Assembly (NCBI GenBank): GCA_031258155.1 | Contig: JAIRNH010000062.1 | Location: forward strand, 1-64,000 | Origin: Helicobacteraceae bacterium | Lineage (GTDB): Bacteria > Campylobacterota > Campylobacteria > Campylobacterales > SZUA-545 | DNA: 64,000 bases | Direction: 5' to 3' | Shown: positions 9,070 through 18,111 of the stretch, piece after piece | Layout of the letters: every line of letters begins with the position of its first letter | How positions within the stretch are numbered: position 1 is the stretch's first letter | Position numbers and translations under genes: made by a program | Notes under the pieces: model-generated | Database searches by the model: none | What the model saw: the letters and a program-made list of their open reading frames with translations, nothing else | What the model was told of the DNA's origin: nothing

Positions 9070-9228
9070 GTCATACCCGCGCGGAGCGATAGGGCGGTTT
9101 CCGCCCGTAATCGCGTAGGAAGGCGGGTATCCAATAAAAACAAACGCAAACTTCTCGTCATTCCCGCGTAGGCGGGTATCCACCTTTTAATGATTGTTGT
9201 TATAGATTCCCGCTTTCGCGGGAATGAC
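9070..9228. repeat. Cluster of GTCATTCCCGC-type palindromic repeats
   Basis: Four related half-sites in two units. Unit 1 runs from GTCATACCCGC near 9070 to GGCGGGTATCC ending near 9132. Unit 2 runs from GTCATTCCCGC near 9158, through GGCGGGTATCC, to GCGGGAATGAC ending at 9228. The ends of unit 2 are inverted copies of each other, and the part at 9206-9225 is itself a near-perfect hairpin (ATTCCCGC / GCGGGAAT). A related copy is at 40898-40923. Such GTCATTCCCGC palindromes are widespread small dispersed repeats in proteobacteria. Apart from this cluster, the rsmE terminator and the pseudogene fragment, I see nothing functional between 8740 and 9747. Confidence 0.7.
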
Positions 9229-9456
9229 AATGCGCGTTATACCGCGTCTTCCTTATTTAGCGTTGATCGTCGTTCGCCGTTATACCGCGCGATTTTTGCC
9301 GTTTCGCCGTTTTACTTCCGGAGCGATTTAAGTCAAATAAGCGTTGGCGCGTTTAAAACGCTTTGATTGATATTTTAAGGTCGATTTGCTAAAAACGCGC
9401 ATATGATTTTTGTAAAACGTCGAGATATAAGATTTAAGCGCTTTAGTAGTTAGAGC

Positions 9457-9576
9457 CTATTGCTCCCACGAAAGATAGGAATAGCCGTTACTCTCGTCTA
9501 TAGCCTAAGGATTAGTCGCGTCAGTCCCAAACGACCAACCTAAGCTCTCGTAGGTCGTTCTCTGTTTTAGACTCAA
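9457..9576 (-). pseudogene. C-terminal remnant of a GLUG-repeat surface protein
   Basis: Read leftwards, this stretch encodes TTYESLGWSFGTDATNP, then a TAG at 9505-9507, then AIDESNGYSYLSWEQ and a stop. That is the typical C-terminal tail of GLUG-repeat proteins (TYxxLGWxFG...PWxIDE..GYPYLxW). The in-frame TAG sits exactly where the conserved Trp is expected, a TGG-to-TAG change. An upstream in-frame TAA at 9577-9579 ends the recognisable homology and no start or signal peptide is present. The intact gene at 38727-40307 ends in the same way (GLGWRFGND...YKYPTLYWQ). Confidence 0.7.
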
Positions 9577-9746
9577 TTAAGCGCGGAAGGCGGCAAAAAA
9601 ATAAATTATCTCTCGCGTTATTTCCGCGACGAAACGTTAACCGTTCCGTATTCTTTGTCTTTGCGAGGGATTGAAAGCGGTTCGCGAAACGAAAGTCGGT
9701 TGATTGTCGCCGTTTTACCGATAATTCGTCTTGATTAAGACGCGCG

Positions 9747-11813
9747 CTATATTCTTTCGACGAAATTGGAGAGTATTTCGCGTCGTATTCCGCAAAAGTT
9801 AATGGTGAGTTTTTGCTGTTTGCTTGCCTTTACCGCGCTAAGAACGCGCCCGATTCCAAAAATCTCATGCTTGATCAGATCGCCTTGTCTAAAGCGCGGG
9901 CAATCCTCGATCGTAAGGCAGCCCGCAGTCAAAGCGGCTTCGGCGAAAAAACGGCTTTTTTTCATCATTTCGCGCTTGCCGTGAAAAAAACGGCTTTGCG
10001 CCGAACAGAGCGTCAGACTTTTTTTCGCCCGCGTAAAAGCCACGTAGCCGAGCCGCCGCTCCTCTTCTATATCGCTCGTATCGCCAATTAGCGGAAAAAA
10101 CCCCTCTTCTAATCCGACTACGAAAACGTGATCAAACTCCAACCCTTTTGCGGCGTGAATCGTCATCAGATTAACCACCTCGCCGCCAATCGAATCCTGA
10201 TCGCTTGCCAGCGCGCTTTCCGACAGAAATTCCACGAGTCCCGCGCCGTCGTTGTTTACCGAGAAATCCCTAGCCAACCCGTAAAGCTCGTCCAAATTCA
10301 ACGCTCGTTCGCTCTCCTCTCTCTCCTCGTAGTAACGCCGCAAGCCGATCAAGGCTTCAAAACGATCGATTAGCTTTGCCGCGCTTTCGTGCGCGAACGC
10401 CGAAAGTTCTCTGATTGCCGATTCAAACTCCCTTAGCGACTGCGCCGCCTTTTTGCTAACGATCGCCTCAAGTTCGTCGTCGCTTACGCTCTCAAGCAGT
10501 CCCATAAGCGTCAGCCGCCGATCTTCGGCGGCTTTGGCGAGCTTCTTTTGCGTTAGATCGCCTATGCCCCGTCTGGGTCTGTTCATCGCTCTGCGGGCGG
10601 AAAAGTCGTCGTCTGGATTGACGGCGAGGCGCAGATAGGCGATCGCGTCTTTAATCTCCTGACGCTCGTAAAAACTCACGCTATCCACAAGCTGAAAAGG
10701 CACGCGCGCTTTGGCGAATCCCTCTTCGAGGGCGCGAGAAAGCGCGTTGATCCTAAATAAAACGGCGATATTTTTCGCCGAAACGCCGCCGTCGATGCGC
10801 CTTCGCGCCTCTTTTGCGATAAACAGCGCCTCCTCGATCTCGTCGTTGGACTCTTTTATTTTGATCGCCTCTCCATTTCCTAAAAAGCCTCTAAGCCGTT
10901 TTTCGTATCTGACGCGATTGTGTCCGATTAGCTCGTTCGCCGCCTTGATGATCTCTTTGGTCGATCGGTAATTGATCTCCAGCTTAACGACTTTAACGCC
11001 GTTAAAATGATCGCAAAAGCCCAGAATATTGCGCACGTTGGCGCCGCGCCAGCCGTAAATGCTCTGATCGTCGTCCCCGACTACGCATAGGTTCTCGTGT
11101 TCGGAGCATAACTGTCGCAAAAGCTGAAATTGTAATTCGTTTGTGTCCTGATACTCATCAACCATAACGTATTGATAACGTCCGCTGATATGCGATTTCA
11201 GATCGGGGCAGTCGAGCATAATGCGGTGCGGCAAGAGCAACAGATCGTCAAAATCCACAAGATTATTCGCCGTGAGATAAGCGTCGTATTGTTCATAAAT
11301 CTTCGCGATTGTCTCGAAACGTTTTTTGGAAAACGGGTCTAACCCGTCGTTTTGCGTTAGCGCCATTTCGGGACCGATTACGGCGTTTTTGTATCGGCTG
11401 ATCGCGCTCGCGGCTATCTTAGGCTCGATCGCTTCGCCGCATAGCTGTTTTAATATCCGTTTTTTGTCGTCCGAATCTATAATTACAAAAGAGGGTCTGC
11501 GATTTAGCCTGTCGATATGAAAACGTAAAAACAGCAAACCGAATTTATGAAAGGTAAAAAGCTCCGGAGGATACGACGCGTTTCGATCAATCATACTAAG
11601 CGCGCGCGATCGCATCTCTTGCGCGGCTTTGTTGGTGAAGGTGAGCGTAAGCGTCGAGCGCGGATCGATTCCTAAAGAGAGCAGATAGGCGAGTCTCGTA
11701 GTGATCGTTTTGGTTTTGCCGGTACCAGCGCCGGCAAGAATCAAAATAGGTCCGTCGATCGTAGTCGCCGCCTCTTTTTGCTCCTCGTTAAGTTCGGACA
11801 AGTAGCGTTCCAT
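9747..11813 (-). CDS. uvrD: UvrD/PcrA-type superfamily 1 DNA helicase
   Basis: A 688-residue 3'-5' helicase for nucleotide-excision and mismatch repair and for clearing proteins from DNA. Motifs in order: Q-motif LNEEQKEA, motif I LAGAGTGKT, Ia TLTFTNKAAQEM, II MVDEYQDTNELQ, III VVGDDDQSIYGWRGA, IV INYRST, V MTIHAAKGLEFDHVFVVG, VI EERRLGYVAFTRAKKSL. The C-terminus (DLIKHEIFGIGRVLS...) is the short Tudor-like domain of PcrA/UvrD that binds RNA polymerase. A single-gene unit, leftward, with a promoter presumably in 11814-11977. Confidence 0.92.
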   Translation of the reverse strand: MERYLSELNEEQKEAATTIDGPILILAGAGTGKTKTITTRLAYLLSLGIDPRSTLTLTFTNKAAQEMRSRALSMIDRNASYPPELFTFHKFGLLFLRFHIDRLNRRPSFVIIDSDDKKRILKQLCGEAIEPKIAASAISRYKNAVIGPEMALTQNDGLDPFSKKRFETIAKIYEQYDAYLTANNLVDFDDLLLLPHRIMLDCPDLKSHISGRYQYVMVDEYQDTNELQFQLLRQLCSEHENLCVVGDDDQSIYGWRGANVRNILGFCDHFNGVKVVKLEINYRSTKEIIKAANELIGHNRVRYEKRLRGFLGNGEAIKIKESNDEIEEALFIAKEARRRIDGGVSAKNIAVLFRINALSRALEEGFAKARVPFQLVDSVSFYERQEIKDAIAYLRLAVNPDDDFSARRAMNRPRRGIGDLTQKKLAKAAEDRRLTLMGLLESVSDDELEAIVSKKAAQSLREFESAIRELSAFAHESAAKLIDRFEALIGLRRYYEEREESERALNLDELYGLARDFSVNNDGAGLVEFLSESALASDQDSIGGEVVNLMTIHAAKGLEFDHVFVVGLEEGFFPLIGDTSDIEEERRLGYVAFTRAKKSLTLCSAQSRFFHGKREMMKKSRFFAEAALTAGCLTIEDCPRFRQGDLIKHEIFGIGRVLSAVKASKQQKLTINFCGIRREILSNFVERI

Positions 11814-11977
11814 CGTCCCCCTTTGCTTTACGCCAACCGAGAGTTTATCACACCCCGCTTTTTGTATCTCGCAAAAATGGCGCGAAATAACGTCGCCCGC
11901 CCTAATCCATAGGCTTAGCGCGATCGTAGTTTAATCTCGCGCCTGTTAGCATTCGCAAAAAATCGCGAGGATTTTAG

Positions 11978-13564
11978 ATGGTTACGGCAATAGGCATAAC
12001 GCAGCGTTACGGAGCGCGGGTTTTGTTTGAAAACATAAATCTAACGCTAGACAAGGGCAAACGCTACGGTCTGATCGGCGCTAACGGCGCGGGCAAAACG
12101 ACCTTTCTTAGGATTTTAACGGGGCAAAACGAGCCGAGTTCAGGTTCGGTGGCGATCGATCCCAACGCGCGCGTCGGAGTTTTGGATCAAAATCAGTTTG
12201 CCTATGAAAACTACACGCTTTTTGATACGGTTTTGATGGGCAATAAACGGCTCTACGACGCGCTGAAGGAGAAGGAAAAGCTCTACGCCGAAGGCGATTT
12301 CGACGACGAAAAGGTCAATAACCGCCTAGCGGAGCTAGAGATGATTACCGCCGAAGAGGACCCGACATACGAAGCGCCCACGCGGGTAACTAAAATCTTG
12401 GAGGAGCTTGGTTTTAGCGAGGCTAGGCAACAACAAAAGATGAGCGAGATAACAAGCGCCGATAAGTTCAAAGTCCTTTTGGCGAAGGTTTTGTTTCCTA
12501 ATCCAGACGCGCTCTTTTTAGACGAGCCTACCAACAACCTCGATCTGCCCGCGATCGCGTGGCTTGAGGAGCGACTGATTCGCCACGAGGGAACGCTTCT
12601 CGTCGTTTCGCACGATCGCCACTTCCTTAACGCCGTTTGCACTCATATGCTAGACGTGGATTACAAGAGCATACGCGAATTTACGGGCGCTTACGACGAT
12701 TGGTATATCGCCGCGACGGTGATAAGCCGTCAAGCGGAGTTGGAGCGCGAAAAGAAGCTGAAAGAAAAGGCGGAGCTGGAGAGGTTTATCGCTAGGTTCA
12801 GCGCTAACGCCTCGAAGGCAAGACAAGCCACAAGCCGCCAAAAACAGCTGGAAAAACTTAATATCGAGGCTATTAAACCCTCGTCGCGCCGCGATCCAAG
12901 CATTGTGTTCAAGCCAAATCGCAAGATCGGCAACGAGGCGCTAAAGGTGGAAAATCTCTCAAAAAGTTACGGATCGCACAAGGTTTTTGAAAATCTGAAC
13001 TTTGTTTTCGAGCCGACGGACAAAGTCGCGTTGATCGGCGCTAACGGCGCGGGCAAAACCACCTTTTGCAAAATACTAGTCGGCGAGCTAAAGGCGGACA
13101 AGGGCGCGGTTAAGTGGGGCGAAACCGTCCAAAGCGGTTATTTTCCGCAGGATACCGCCGATCGCGTAAACGGAACGGCGACGCTCTACGAATGGTTAAG
13201 GGCGTTCGACAAAAAAGCCGAGTTAAGCGCGATACGCAACTGCCTAGGGCGCATGCTCTTTAGCGGCGAGGAGCAGGAAAAAAGCGTCGCTAACGCGAGC
13301 GGCGGCGAAAAACACAGAATGACGCTCGCGAAACTGATGTTGGAAGGCGGCAACTTTCTCGTGTTGGACGAGCCGACGAACCATCTTGATCTGGAGGCGA
13401 TCGTTGCGTTGGGCGAGGCGCTTTATCAATTTGATGGCGCCGTGATATGCGTCGCGCACGATCGCGAACTGATCGACGCTTTCGCAAACCGCGTGATAGC
13501 TTTCGGCGAGGACGGAAGCGTAACGGATTTCAGAGGCTCTTACGAGGAGTTTCAAGCGCGCTAA
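11978..13564 (+). CDS. ABC-F family ATPase, YbiT-like
   Basis: A 528-residue protein with two ABC domains and no membrane segment, so a ribosome-associated ABC-F translation factor rather than a transporter. Each half has a Walker A (GANGAGKTTFLR near residue 37; GANGAGKTTFCK near 355) and a Walker B (LFLDEPTNNLDL; LVLDEPTNHLDLEA). The linker near residues 250-300 is basic and helical (the P-site tRNA-interacting motif region). Length and the DQNQFAYENYTLFDTV insert resemble YbiT. Family members rescue or regulate stalled ribosomes; resistance-type members differ, and nothing here points to drug protection. Confidence 0.85.
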   Translation: MVTAIGITQRYGARVLFENINLTLDKGKRYGLIGANGAGKTTFLRILTGQNEPSSGSVAIDPNARVGVLDQNQFAYENYTLFDTVLMGNKRLYDALKEKEKLYAEGDFDDEKVNNRLAELEMITAEEDPTYEAPTRVTKILEELGFSEARQQQKMSEITSADKFKVLLAKVLFPNPDALFLDEPTNNLDLPAIAWLEERLIRHEGTLLVVSHDRHFLNAVCTHMLDVDYKSIREFTGAYDDWYIAATVISRQAELEREKKLKEKAELERFIARFSANASKARQATSRQKQLEKLNIEAIKPSSRRDPSIVFKPNRKIGNEALKVENLSKSYGSHKVFENLNFVFEPTDKVALIGANGAGKTTFCKILVGELKADKGAVKWGETVQSGYFPQDTADRVNGTATLYEWLRAFDKKAELSAIRNCLGRMLFSGEEQEKSVANASGGEKHRMTLAKLMLEGGNFLVLDEPTNHLDLEAIVALGEALYQFDGAVICVAHDRELIDAFANRVIAFGEDGSVTDFRGSYEEFQAR

Positions 13565-13721
13565 ACGGGCGATTAGATCGCTCGCCGAGCGCTATAAAGT
13601 CGGTCTCGAAACAACGCCGCGTTTATACCCGCCCCTAAATTTGCGCTTAACGGACGCTTTGTCGGCGATAAAAGACAAAAAGGCGAAATAGCGCTAAACT
13701 ATATCAGACGGAGGTTTTAAG

Positions 13722-14558
13722 ATGGCGATAGGCGCTACCAATATAAGCGGCGCGGAGTTTAAGCTGTTTCAAGACTACGTGTATAAGAACGTAGGCATCT
13801 CTCTTGCCGATCATAAAATTACGCTTGTGCAAGGCAGGCTTTCAAAACGGCTTCGCGCGCTGGGCTTAAATAGCTACAAAGAGTATTACGACTATATGAT
13901 CGCCGATCGTTCGGGCGAAGAGGAGTATCAACTGATAAGCGCGATCAGCACAAACGTTACGCAATTTTTTCGCGAAAGCTCCCAATGGGATTTTCTCGCC
14001 GACGAACTGCCCAATATAATCGCTAAGAAAAAAGACAAGAAATTGCGAATATGGTCGGCGGCATGCTCTAGCGGAGAGGAGCCGTATTCGATCGCGATCT
14101 TTTTATGCTCGCATATGCGCGACATATCGCAATGGGACGTTAATATCTTTGCCAGCGACATTTCAAAAAGAGTTTTGGATAAAGCGCAGAGCGGCGTTTA
14201 CGAGGAGAAAGACGTTCAGGGCGTGCCGCGCAATCTGCTCGCCTCGTATTTTACGGCGGGGAAAAACAGCGCGGGCGAAAATCAATATCAAGTAACCGAT
14301 CAGATAAAGCGATTGGTAACCTTCAAAATGTTCAACCTTGTTTATGACAATTTTCATCCGTTTTATTCGCGGTTTGACGTTATTTTTTGCAGGAACGTGA
14401 TGATCTACTTCGACTCGCAGACTCAGCAGCGGCTCATAAGCGCCTACCACAAAGCTCTAGTCGAGGACGGTTTGCTGTTTGTGGGGCATAGCGAATCGCT
14501 CACTAGAAACAGAGACGAGTTTAAGCTGATCAAGCCGTCTATCTACAGGAGAATATGA
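13722..14558 (+). CDS. cheR: Chemotaxis protein methyltransferase CheR
   Basis: A 278-residue SAM-dependent methyltransferase that methylates glutamates on chemoreceptors. An N-terminal helical domain (FKLFQDYVYKNVGISLADHK) is followed by the catalytic domain with TQFFRESSQWDFL, the SAM-binding RIWSAACSSGEEPYSIAI, and the late motif FDVIFCRNVMIYFD. Length is standard. GGAGG with correct spacing precedes the ATG. It is the first gene of a four-gene chemosensory block; no CheA, CheW, CheY or receptor gene is in the window. Confidence 0.93.
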   Translation: MAIGATNISGAEFKLFQDYVYKNVGISLADHKITLVQGRLSKRLRALGLNSYKEYYDYMIADRSGEEEYQLISAISTNVTQFFRESSQWDFLADELPNIIAKKKDKKLRIWSAACSSGEEPYSIAIFLCSHMRDISQWDVNIFASDISKRVLDKAQSGVYEEKDVQGVPRNLLASYFTAGKNSAGENQYQVTDQIKRLVTFKMFNLVYDNFHPFYSRFDVIFCRNVMIYFDSQTQQRLISAYHKALVEDGLLFVGHSESLTRNRDEFKLIKPSIYRRI

Positions 14559-14569
14559 AAGGAGTCGAG

Positions 14570-15451
14570 ATGACGCAAACGCAAGAGATAAACGACGACG
14601 AGCTTATAGGCGAGCTATCCCGCAGGCTGAACGAAAAAAACGCCTCCATAAAAGAGATGGAGTTTTTAACAAAGAAACTACTCGCGCTAAACGAAAAAAC
14701 TAAAGAAAACGAATCGATCAAAGATCAATTTATGTCGATAGTTATAAGCTCTTTTTCAAATCCGCTCAAATCGCTTCTGGAGATGGCGAACAGCTTGGCG
14801 GAAAAAGGCGATCGCGGCGATTTTGATTCGATCGCGCATCAGATCAACGTCGAGCTTTTAAGGCTTGATTTTGAATTTACCAATATCTTCGCGGCGACGG
14901 AGATAGAAGAGGGCAAAATCGAGAACGTTTATTCCAATATAAAATTCGACGACGTTTTTCAAAAAGCGCGTAACGCCCTACGCTACTTGATTAAAGGAAA
15001 AGAGCTTTCCGTAGTTTTGGCTTCGCGCGAGGATAGCGGTTTTATCGCCGACGAGCGCAAGATATATATAATTTTAATCAATCTGCTTTCAAACGCCTGC
15101 GAATTTTCGTATCCGAAATCAAGCGTGATCGTCGAGTTAAAGAGGCTGGAAAACGACTTTTTGCTCTCGGTAACGGATTTCGGCGAAGGCGTAAACGTGG
15201 AATACGCCGCGCAGGTTTATTGCAGATTTGCAAGATTTGGCGGCGGCAAGGTTAGATCGCGACAGGGGCTCGGTCTAGGATTGAGCGTCGCTAGAGGTCT
15301 TTGCGAAGCCCTGGAGGGCAAAATCGATTTTGAGAGCAAAGAGAGTCGAACGGTTTTTCGCGTAACGTTTCCAATCGCGCGCGAAGTCGAATGCGCCGGC
15401 GGCGAAAGCGATTTGTTTGACGAATTCAAGAAAAACGCCGTGGAGCTATAA
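14570..15451 (+). CDS. Histidine-kinase-like protein lacking the usual phospho-accepting histidine
   Basis: A 293-residue soluble protein. A short coiled coil (about residues 10-50) precedes a HisKA-like helix hairpin and a complete HATPase domain (N-box INLLSNACEF, G1 VTDFGEGV, G2 GLGLGLSVARGL). The H-box reads ISSFSNPLKSLL where HELRNPL is expected, so Ser stands in place of the His. There is no membrane segment or receiver. I choose ATG 14570 because AAAGGAG (14558-14564) sits before it; the ORF is open from 14555, where ATGA overlaps the cheR stop. It may be a pseudokinase or scaffold for receptor adaptation; the role is inferred from neighbours only. Confidence 0.75.
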   Translation: MTQTQEINDDELIGELSRRLNEKNASIKEMEFLTKKLLALNEKTKENESIKDQFMSIVISSFSNPLKSLLEMANSLAEKGDRGDFDSIAHQINVELLRLDFEFTNIFAATEIEEGKIENVYSNIKFDDVFQKARNALRYLIKGKELSVVLASREDSGFIADERKIYIILINLLSNACEFSYPKSSVIVELKRLENDFLLSVTDFGEGVNVEYAAQVYCRFARFGGGKVRSRQGLGLGLSVARGLCEALEGKIDFESKESRTVFRVTFPIAREVECAGGESDLFDEFKKNAVEL

Positions 15452-15452
15452 C

Positions 15453-15938
15453 TTGCGGACGGAGTTCGAGCGCGCGGAAACAGTTTATCCGCGTCATTTT
15501 ATTCACGTAGGCGAGATATATATCGCGGAAAAACCTACGGAAATCGCCACCGTGCTTGGCTCGTGCGTCGGCGTCTGCCTGTTTGATCGCAAACTAAAAA
15601 TAGGCGGAATGAACCACTATCTTTTGCCGCTGTGGAACGGCAACGGGCTTAAAAGTCCAAAGTTTGGCAACGTGTCGATCCCTAAAATGATCGAGCAGGC
15701 AAAAGCGGTAGGCTGCAAAATTGACGATATAGAGGCAAAGGTTTTTGGAGGCGCGAACGCCAACCCCACAAATTTAGAAGATATGATGATTGGCAAAAAA
15801 AACATCATTATCGCTAAGGAGATTCTAACGCAAAGCAAAATTTCAATAGTCGCCGAAGATACGGGCGGAACGCGCGGCAGACGAATCGTTATGAGAAGCG
15901 ATACTAACCATATCTGGCTTCGTTACGCGGGCGCATAG
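15453..15938 (+). CDS. cheD: Chemoreceptor glutamine deamidase CheD
   Basis: CheD deamidates glutamines of chemoreceptors to glutamates, making them substrates for CheR and CheB. Conserved blocks are visible: VGEIYIAEKPTEIATVLGSCVGVCLFD with the catalytic Cys in GSCVG, GGMNHYLLP with the catalytic His, and KVFGGAN, plus TGGTRGRRI near the C-terminus. I take the TTG at 15453 as start (161 residues), since it follows the kinase-like gene's stop and has GTGGAG upstream. The ORF is open from a TTG at 15417. cheB follows after 9 bases. Confidence 0.9.
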   Translation: MRTEFERAETVYPRHFIHVGEIYIAEKPTEIATVLGSCVGVCLFDRKLKIGGMNHYLLPLWNGNGLKSPKFGNVSIPKMIEQAKAVGCKIDDIEAKVFGGANANPTNLEDMMIGKKNIIIAKEILTQSKISIVAEDTGGTRGRRIVMRSDTNHIWLRYAGA

Positions 15939-15947
15939 GATCGGACG

Positions 15948-16970
15948 GTGGCAATTAAAATTTTGATCGCGGAAATCGGCGGCAAAAAGCGGGGCGTTTC
16001 GGCGTATGAAATACTCAAAAAAGAGCCGCGCTTTACAATCGTCGAGATCGCGAAAGATATATTTGAAGCGCGCGATAAAATTGGAAAAACGCGCCCTAAC
16101 TTAATCTGTTTGGATTACGATAGCCAACAGTTGGACTACGTTCGGCATATAACGAAGCTAACGCCATTCGCGATTCCCGCGCTGATTTTTTCGCCGCTAG
16201 AGAGGCGCGACGCCAAGCTCGCGCTTGACGCGCTAGGACAAGGGGCGATTGACTTCGTCGTAAAACCGAGCGTTTGCAACGCGGCGATCGAAAAAGAGCT
16301 CATAGACAAAGTTTACGCGGGCGCGAAATCTAAGATCGCGCGCGTCGGCGGCGCGGATCGTCCCAAAGAGCCTATGATCGCTTTGCAACCTAGCCCGACA
16401 AAAAAAATTATCGCTATAGGCGCTAGCACCGGCGGCACGGAGGCGCTGAAAGAGGTTTTGACGCGCATGCCAAAGGGCAGCCCCGGCATAGTGATTGTTC
16501 AGCATATGCCGCCGAATTTTACGGGGACCTTCGCGCAACGTCTGGACTCTCTGTGCGCGATCAACGTTAAAGAAGCCAAGCAGGGCGACGAGGTGGTGGC
16601 AAATCAAGCGCTTATAGCGCCCGGCGATATGCATATGTTTGTGCGCAGAAGCGCCTCTCGATACTTTGTGGAAATATCGCGCGGCGATAAAATTTCGGGG
16701 CATCGCCCAAGCGTGGACGCGCTGTTTGAGTCCGTAGCGCAGAGCGCGGGCGCGAACGCGGTCGGAGCGATCCTGACGGGAATGGGCGGCGACGGCGCGC
16801 GCGGTATGCTAAAAATGCATAAAGCCGGCGCGAAAACGGTGGCGCAAGACGAGAAAACCTGCGTGGTTTTCGGTATGCCAAAGGTGGCGATCGAGCTAGG
16901 GGCGGTAGATAGAGTCGCGTCGTTGGAGACGATACCCGCCGCCGTTTTGCAATTTGCGGCGGAAATTTGA
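15948..16970 (+). CDS. cheB: Chemotaxis methylesterase CheB with a diverged receiver domain
   Basis: A 340-residue protein-glutamate methylesterase/glutaminase. The C-terminal catalytic domain has the Ser-His-Asp triad in GASTGGTEAL, VQHMPPNFT and TGMGGDGARGM. The N-terminal receiver keeps the phospho-acceptor Asp (ICLDYD), a Ser in IFSPL and the Lys in VVKPS. Its acidic pocket, normally a DD or ED pair, reads ILIAEIGG with only one acid, and the usual LDIEMPxMDG block is replaced by LDYDSQQLDY. Phosphorylation control may therefore be weak or altered. The start is GTG. It is last in the block; the tRNA gene follows. Confidence 0.9.
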   Translation: MAIKILIAEIGGKKRGVSAYEILKKEPRFTIVEIAKDIFEARDKIGKTRPNLICLDYDSQQLDYVRHITKLTPFAIPALIFSPLERRDAKLALDALGQGAIDFVVKPSVCNAAIEKELIDKVYAGAKSKIARVGGADRPKEPMIALQPSPTKKIIAIGASTGGTEALKEVLTRMPKGSPGIVIVQHMPPNFTGTFAQRLDSLCAINVKEAKQGDEVVANQALIAPGDMHMFVRRSASRYFVEISRGDKISGHRPSVDALFESVAQSAGANAVGAILTGMGGDGARGMLKMHKAGAKTVAQDEKTCVVFGMPKVAIELGAVDRVASLETIPAAVLQFAAEI

Positions 16971-17035
16971 GCGGCGATCGCGGCAAACTAAGAGTCAATA
17001 CATTACAATCCGCGCCTTGTAATTATCCAACATTA

Positions 17036-17112
17036 GGCAGAGTAGCTCAGGCGGTTAGAGCGTAGGATTCATAAACCTAAGGTCGGGGGTTCGATTCCCC
17101 CCTCTGCTACCA
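17036..17112 (+). tRNA. tRNA-Met (CAT anticodon), probably the elongator
   Basis: A complete 77-base cloverleaf with encoded CCA. The acceptor GGCAGAG pairs with CTCTGCT (the first pair is G-U). The D stem is GCTC/GAGC, the anticodon loop TTCATAA (anticodon CAT), and the T arm GGGGG-TTCGATT-CCCCC. The innermost anticodon-stem pair is A-A. The G-start acceptor and lack of initiator features argue against fMet; tRNA-Ile2 with a modified C34 cannot be fully excluded. TACAAT at 17004-17009 is a fitting -10 box. Confidence 0.93.
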
Positions 17113-17244
17113 ACTTTATCGCCTATTAAAAAATCCGTCAAACTTTGTAAAACGCCGAATGAAAGCCAATATGATCGCAAAATCGCCAATCGGCGCCGAC
17201 TATCGCTTTACTCCGCTAAAATCGACGACGACGCGCTTTATCGT

Positions 17245-18111
17245 TTATGCGTCCGCGAACGCGTCTATTATTTTTTGAACGCGCTTGTCGCTTAAAATTT
17301 GATCGAGCGCGTCGGCGGCTTTGCGGCTGCTTAATAGTTCCGTAAGAAGGCTTATCGCCTCTTTTGGTCTGTTTTGAGCGCTCGCGTAAATATACTGCGC
17401 AAAGCGCGATACGTCCTCCTTGCTTGGATCGGTTTTTATCTTTTCTATCAGAGCGCTCTCGTAGGCTTTGACGTTTTCGTCCGTAGAGGTATAAACGCCC
17501 TCCAAAGAATCGATAGGCGCGGATACGTTTTCGCTTAAAAAGGCGATCGCCTCCTTATCCTCGCCCAACATAGCGCCGATCGCGCTTTCTAGCGTTTTAG
17601 CCGAAGGGCGCGCGCATAGGAGTTTAGATAACGCCTCGATCGTTTTTAGCTCGTGGCGCTTTAGAAACGCCGAACTTTCCTCGACAAGCGCGATTAGCGC
17701 GGGGTGGATACGGCTTGCTTTCGCCCATTTAAGCCAAGCGCCCGCCTCGATTGCGGAGAGCTTTATCGACGCGCAGCCGTCTAAGATCAGATTTTGGCGC
17801 GTAGTTACGATAAACGTCGCGTCGAACGCGTCGCCTAGTATCGTCCTTGTAGCCAGCAGCGGCTCTAAAAACTTCGCGCCCTCTTGCGTAGCGTTTTCTA
17901 CGATAACTCTTTTTGACGAGATCAGACGCGATCTAACGGCGCCTAGATAGTCGCCCGCAAGCTCGAAATTGTGAATGATCGGCGCTTCGGGCGCGACGGC
18001 GCGCGCAAGCGAGGTTTTGCCGCTTTGCGTCTCGCCCGAAATTACGCAATCCACGCCCGCTTTAAGAAAGCCTTCAAGAAGCTCGCGCGCTTGCTCCGTT
18101 TGTCGGCTCAC
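17245..18111 (-). CDS. P-loop ATPase-like protein, unknown function
   Basis: A 288-residue protein with a P-loop near the N-terminus (CVISGETQSGKTSLARAV, about residues 20-37). A weak Walker-B-like stretch (SSKRVIVENATQEGAKF) and a conserved-looking IVTTRQNLIL follow. The remainder is helical and resembles the later domains of AAA+ or DNA polymerase clamp-loader delta' subunits, but there is no SRC motif or zinc module, so I do not call it holB. It overlaps the HEAT-repeat gene by 4 bases (18108-18111) and should be translated with it. I do not recognise a specific function. Confidence 0.7.
   Translation of the reverse strand: MSRQTEQARELLEGFLKAGVDCVISGETQSGKTSLARAVAPEAPIIHNFELAGDYLGAVRSRLISSKRVIVENATQEGAKFLEPLLATRTILGDAFDATFIVTTRQNLILDGCASIKLSAIEAGAWLKWAKASRIHPALIALVEESSAFLKRHELKTIEALSKLLCARPSAKTLESAIGAMLGEDKEAIAFLSENVSAPIDSLEGVYTSTDENVKAYESALIEKIKTDPSKEDVSRFAQYIYASAQNRPKEAISLLTELLSSRKAADALDQILSDKRVQKIIDAFADA

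Noticed and set aside
8797-9171. 124-codon rightward ORF after rsmE
   Set aside because: It runs through a terminator hairpin and the palindromic repeats; product is Arg/Lys-rich without domain signs.
17036-17112. tRNA-Met as the attachment site of the element
   Set aside because: It is about 24 kb from the integrase with ordinary chromosomal genes between; no partial tRNA copy is seen near 41 kb.
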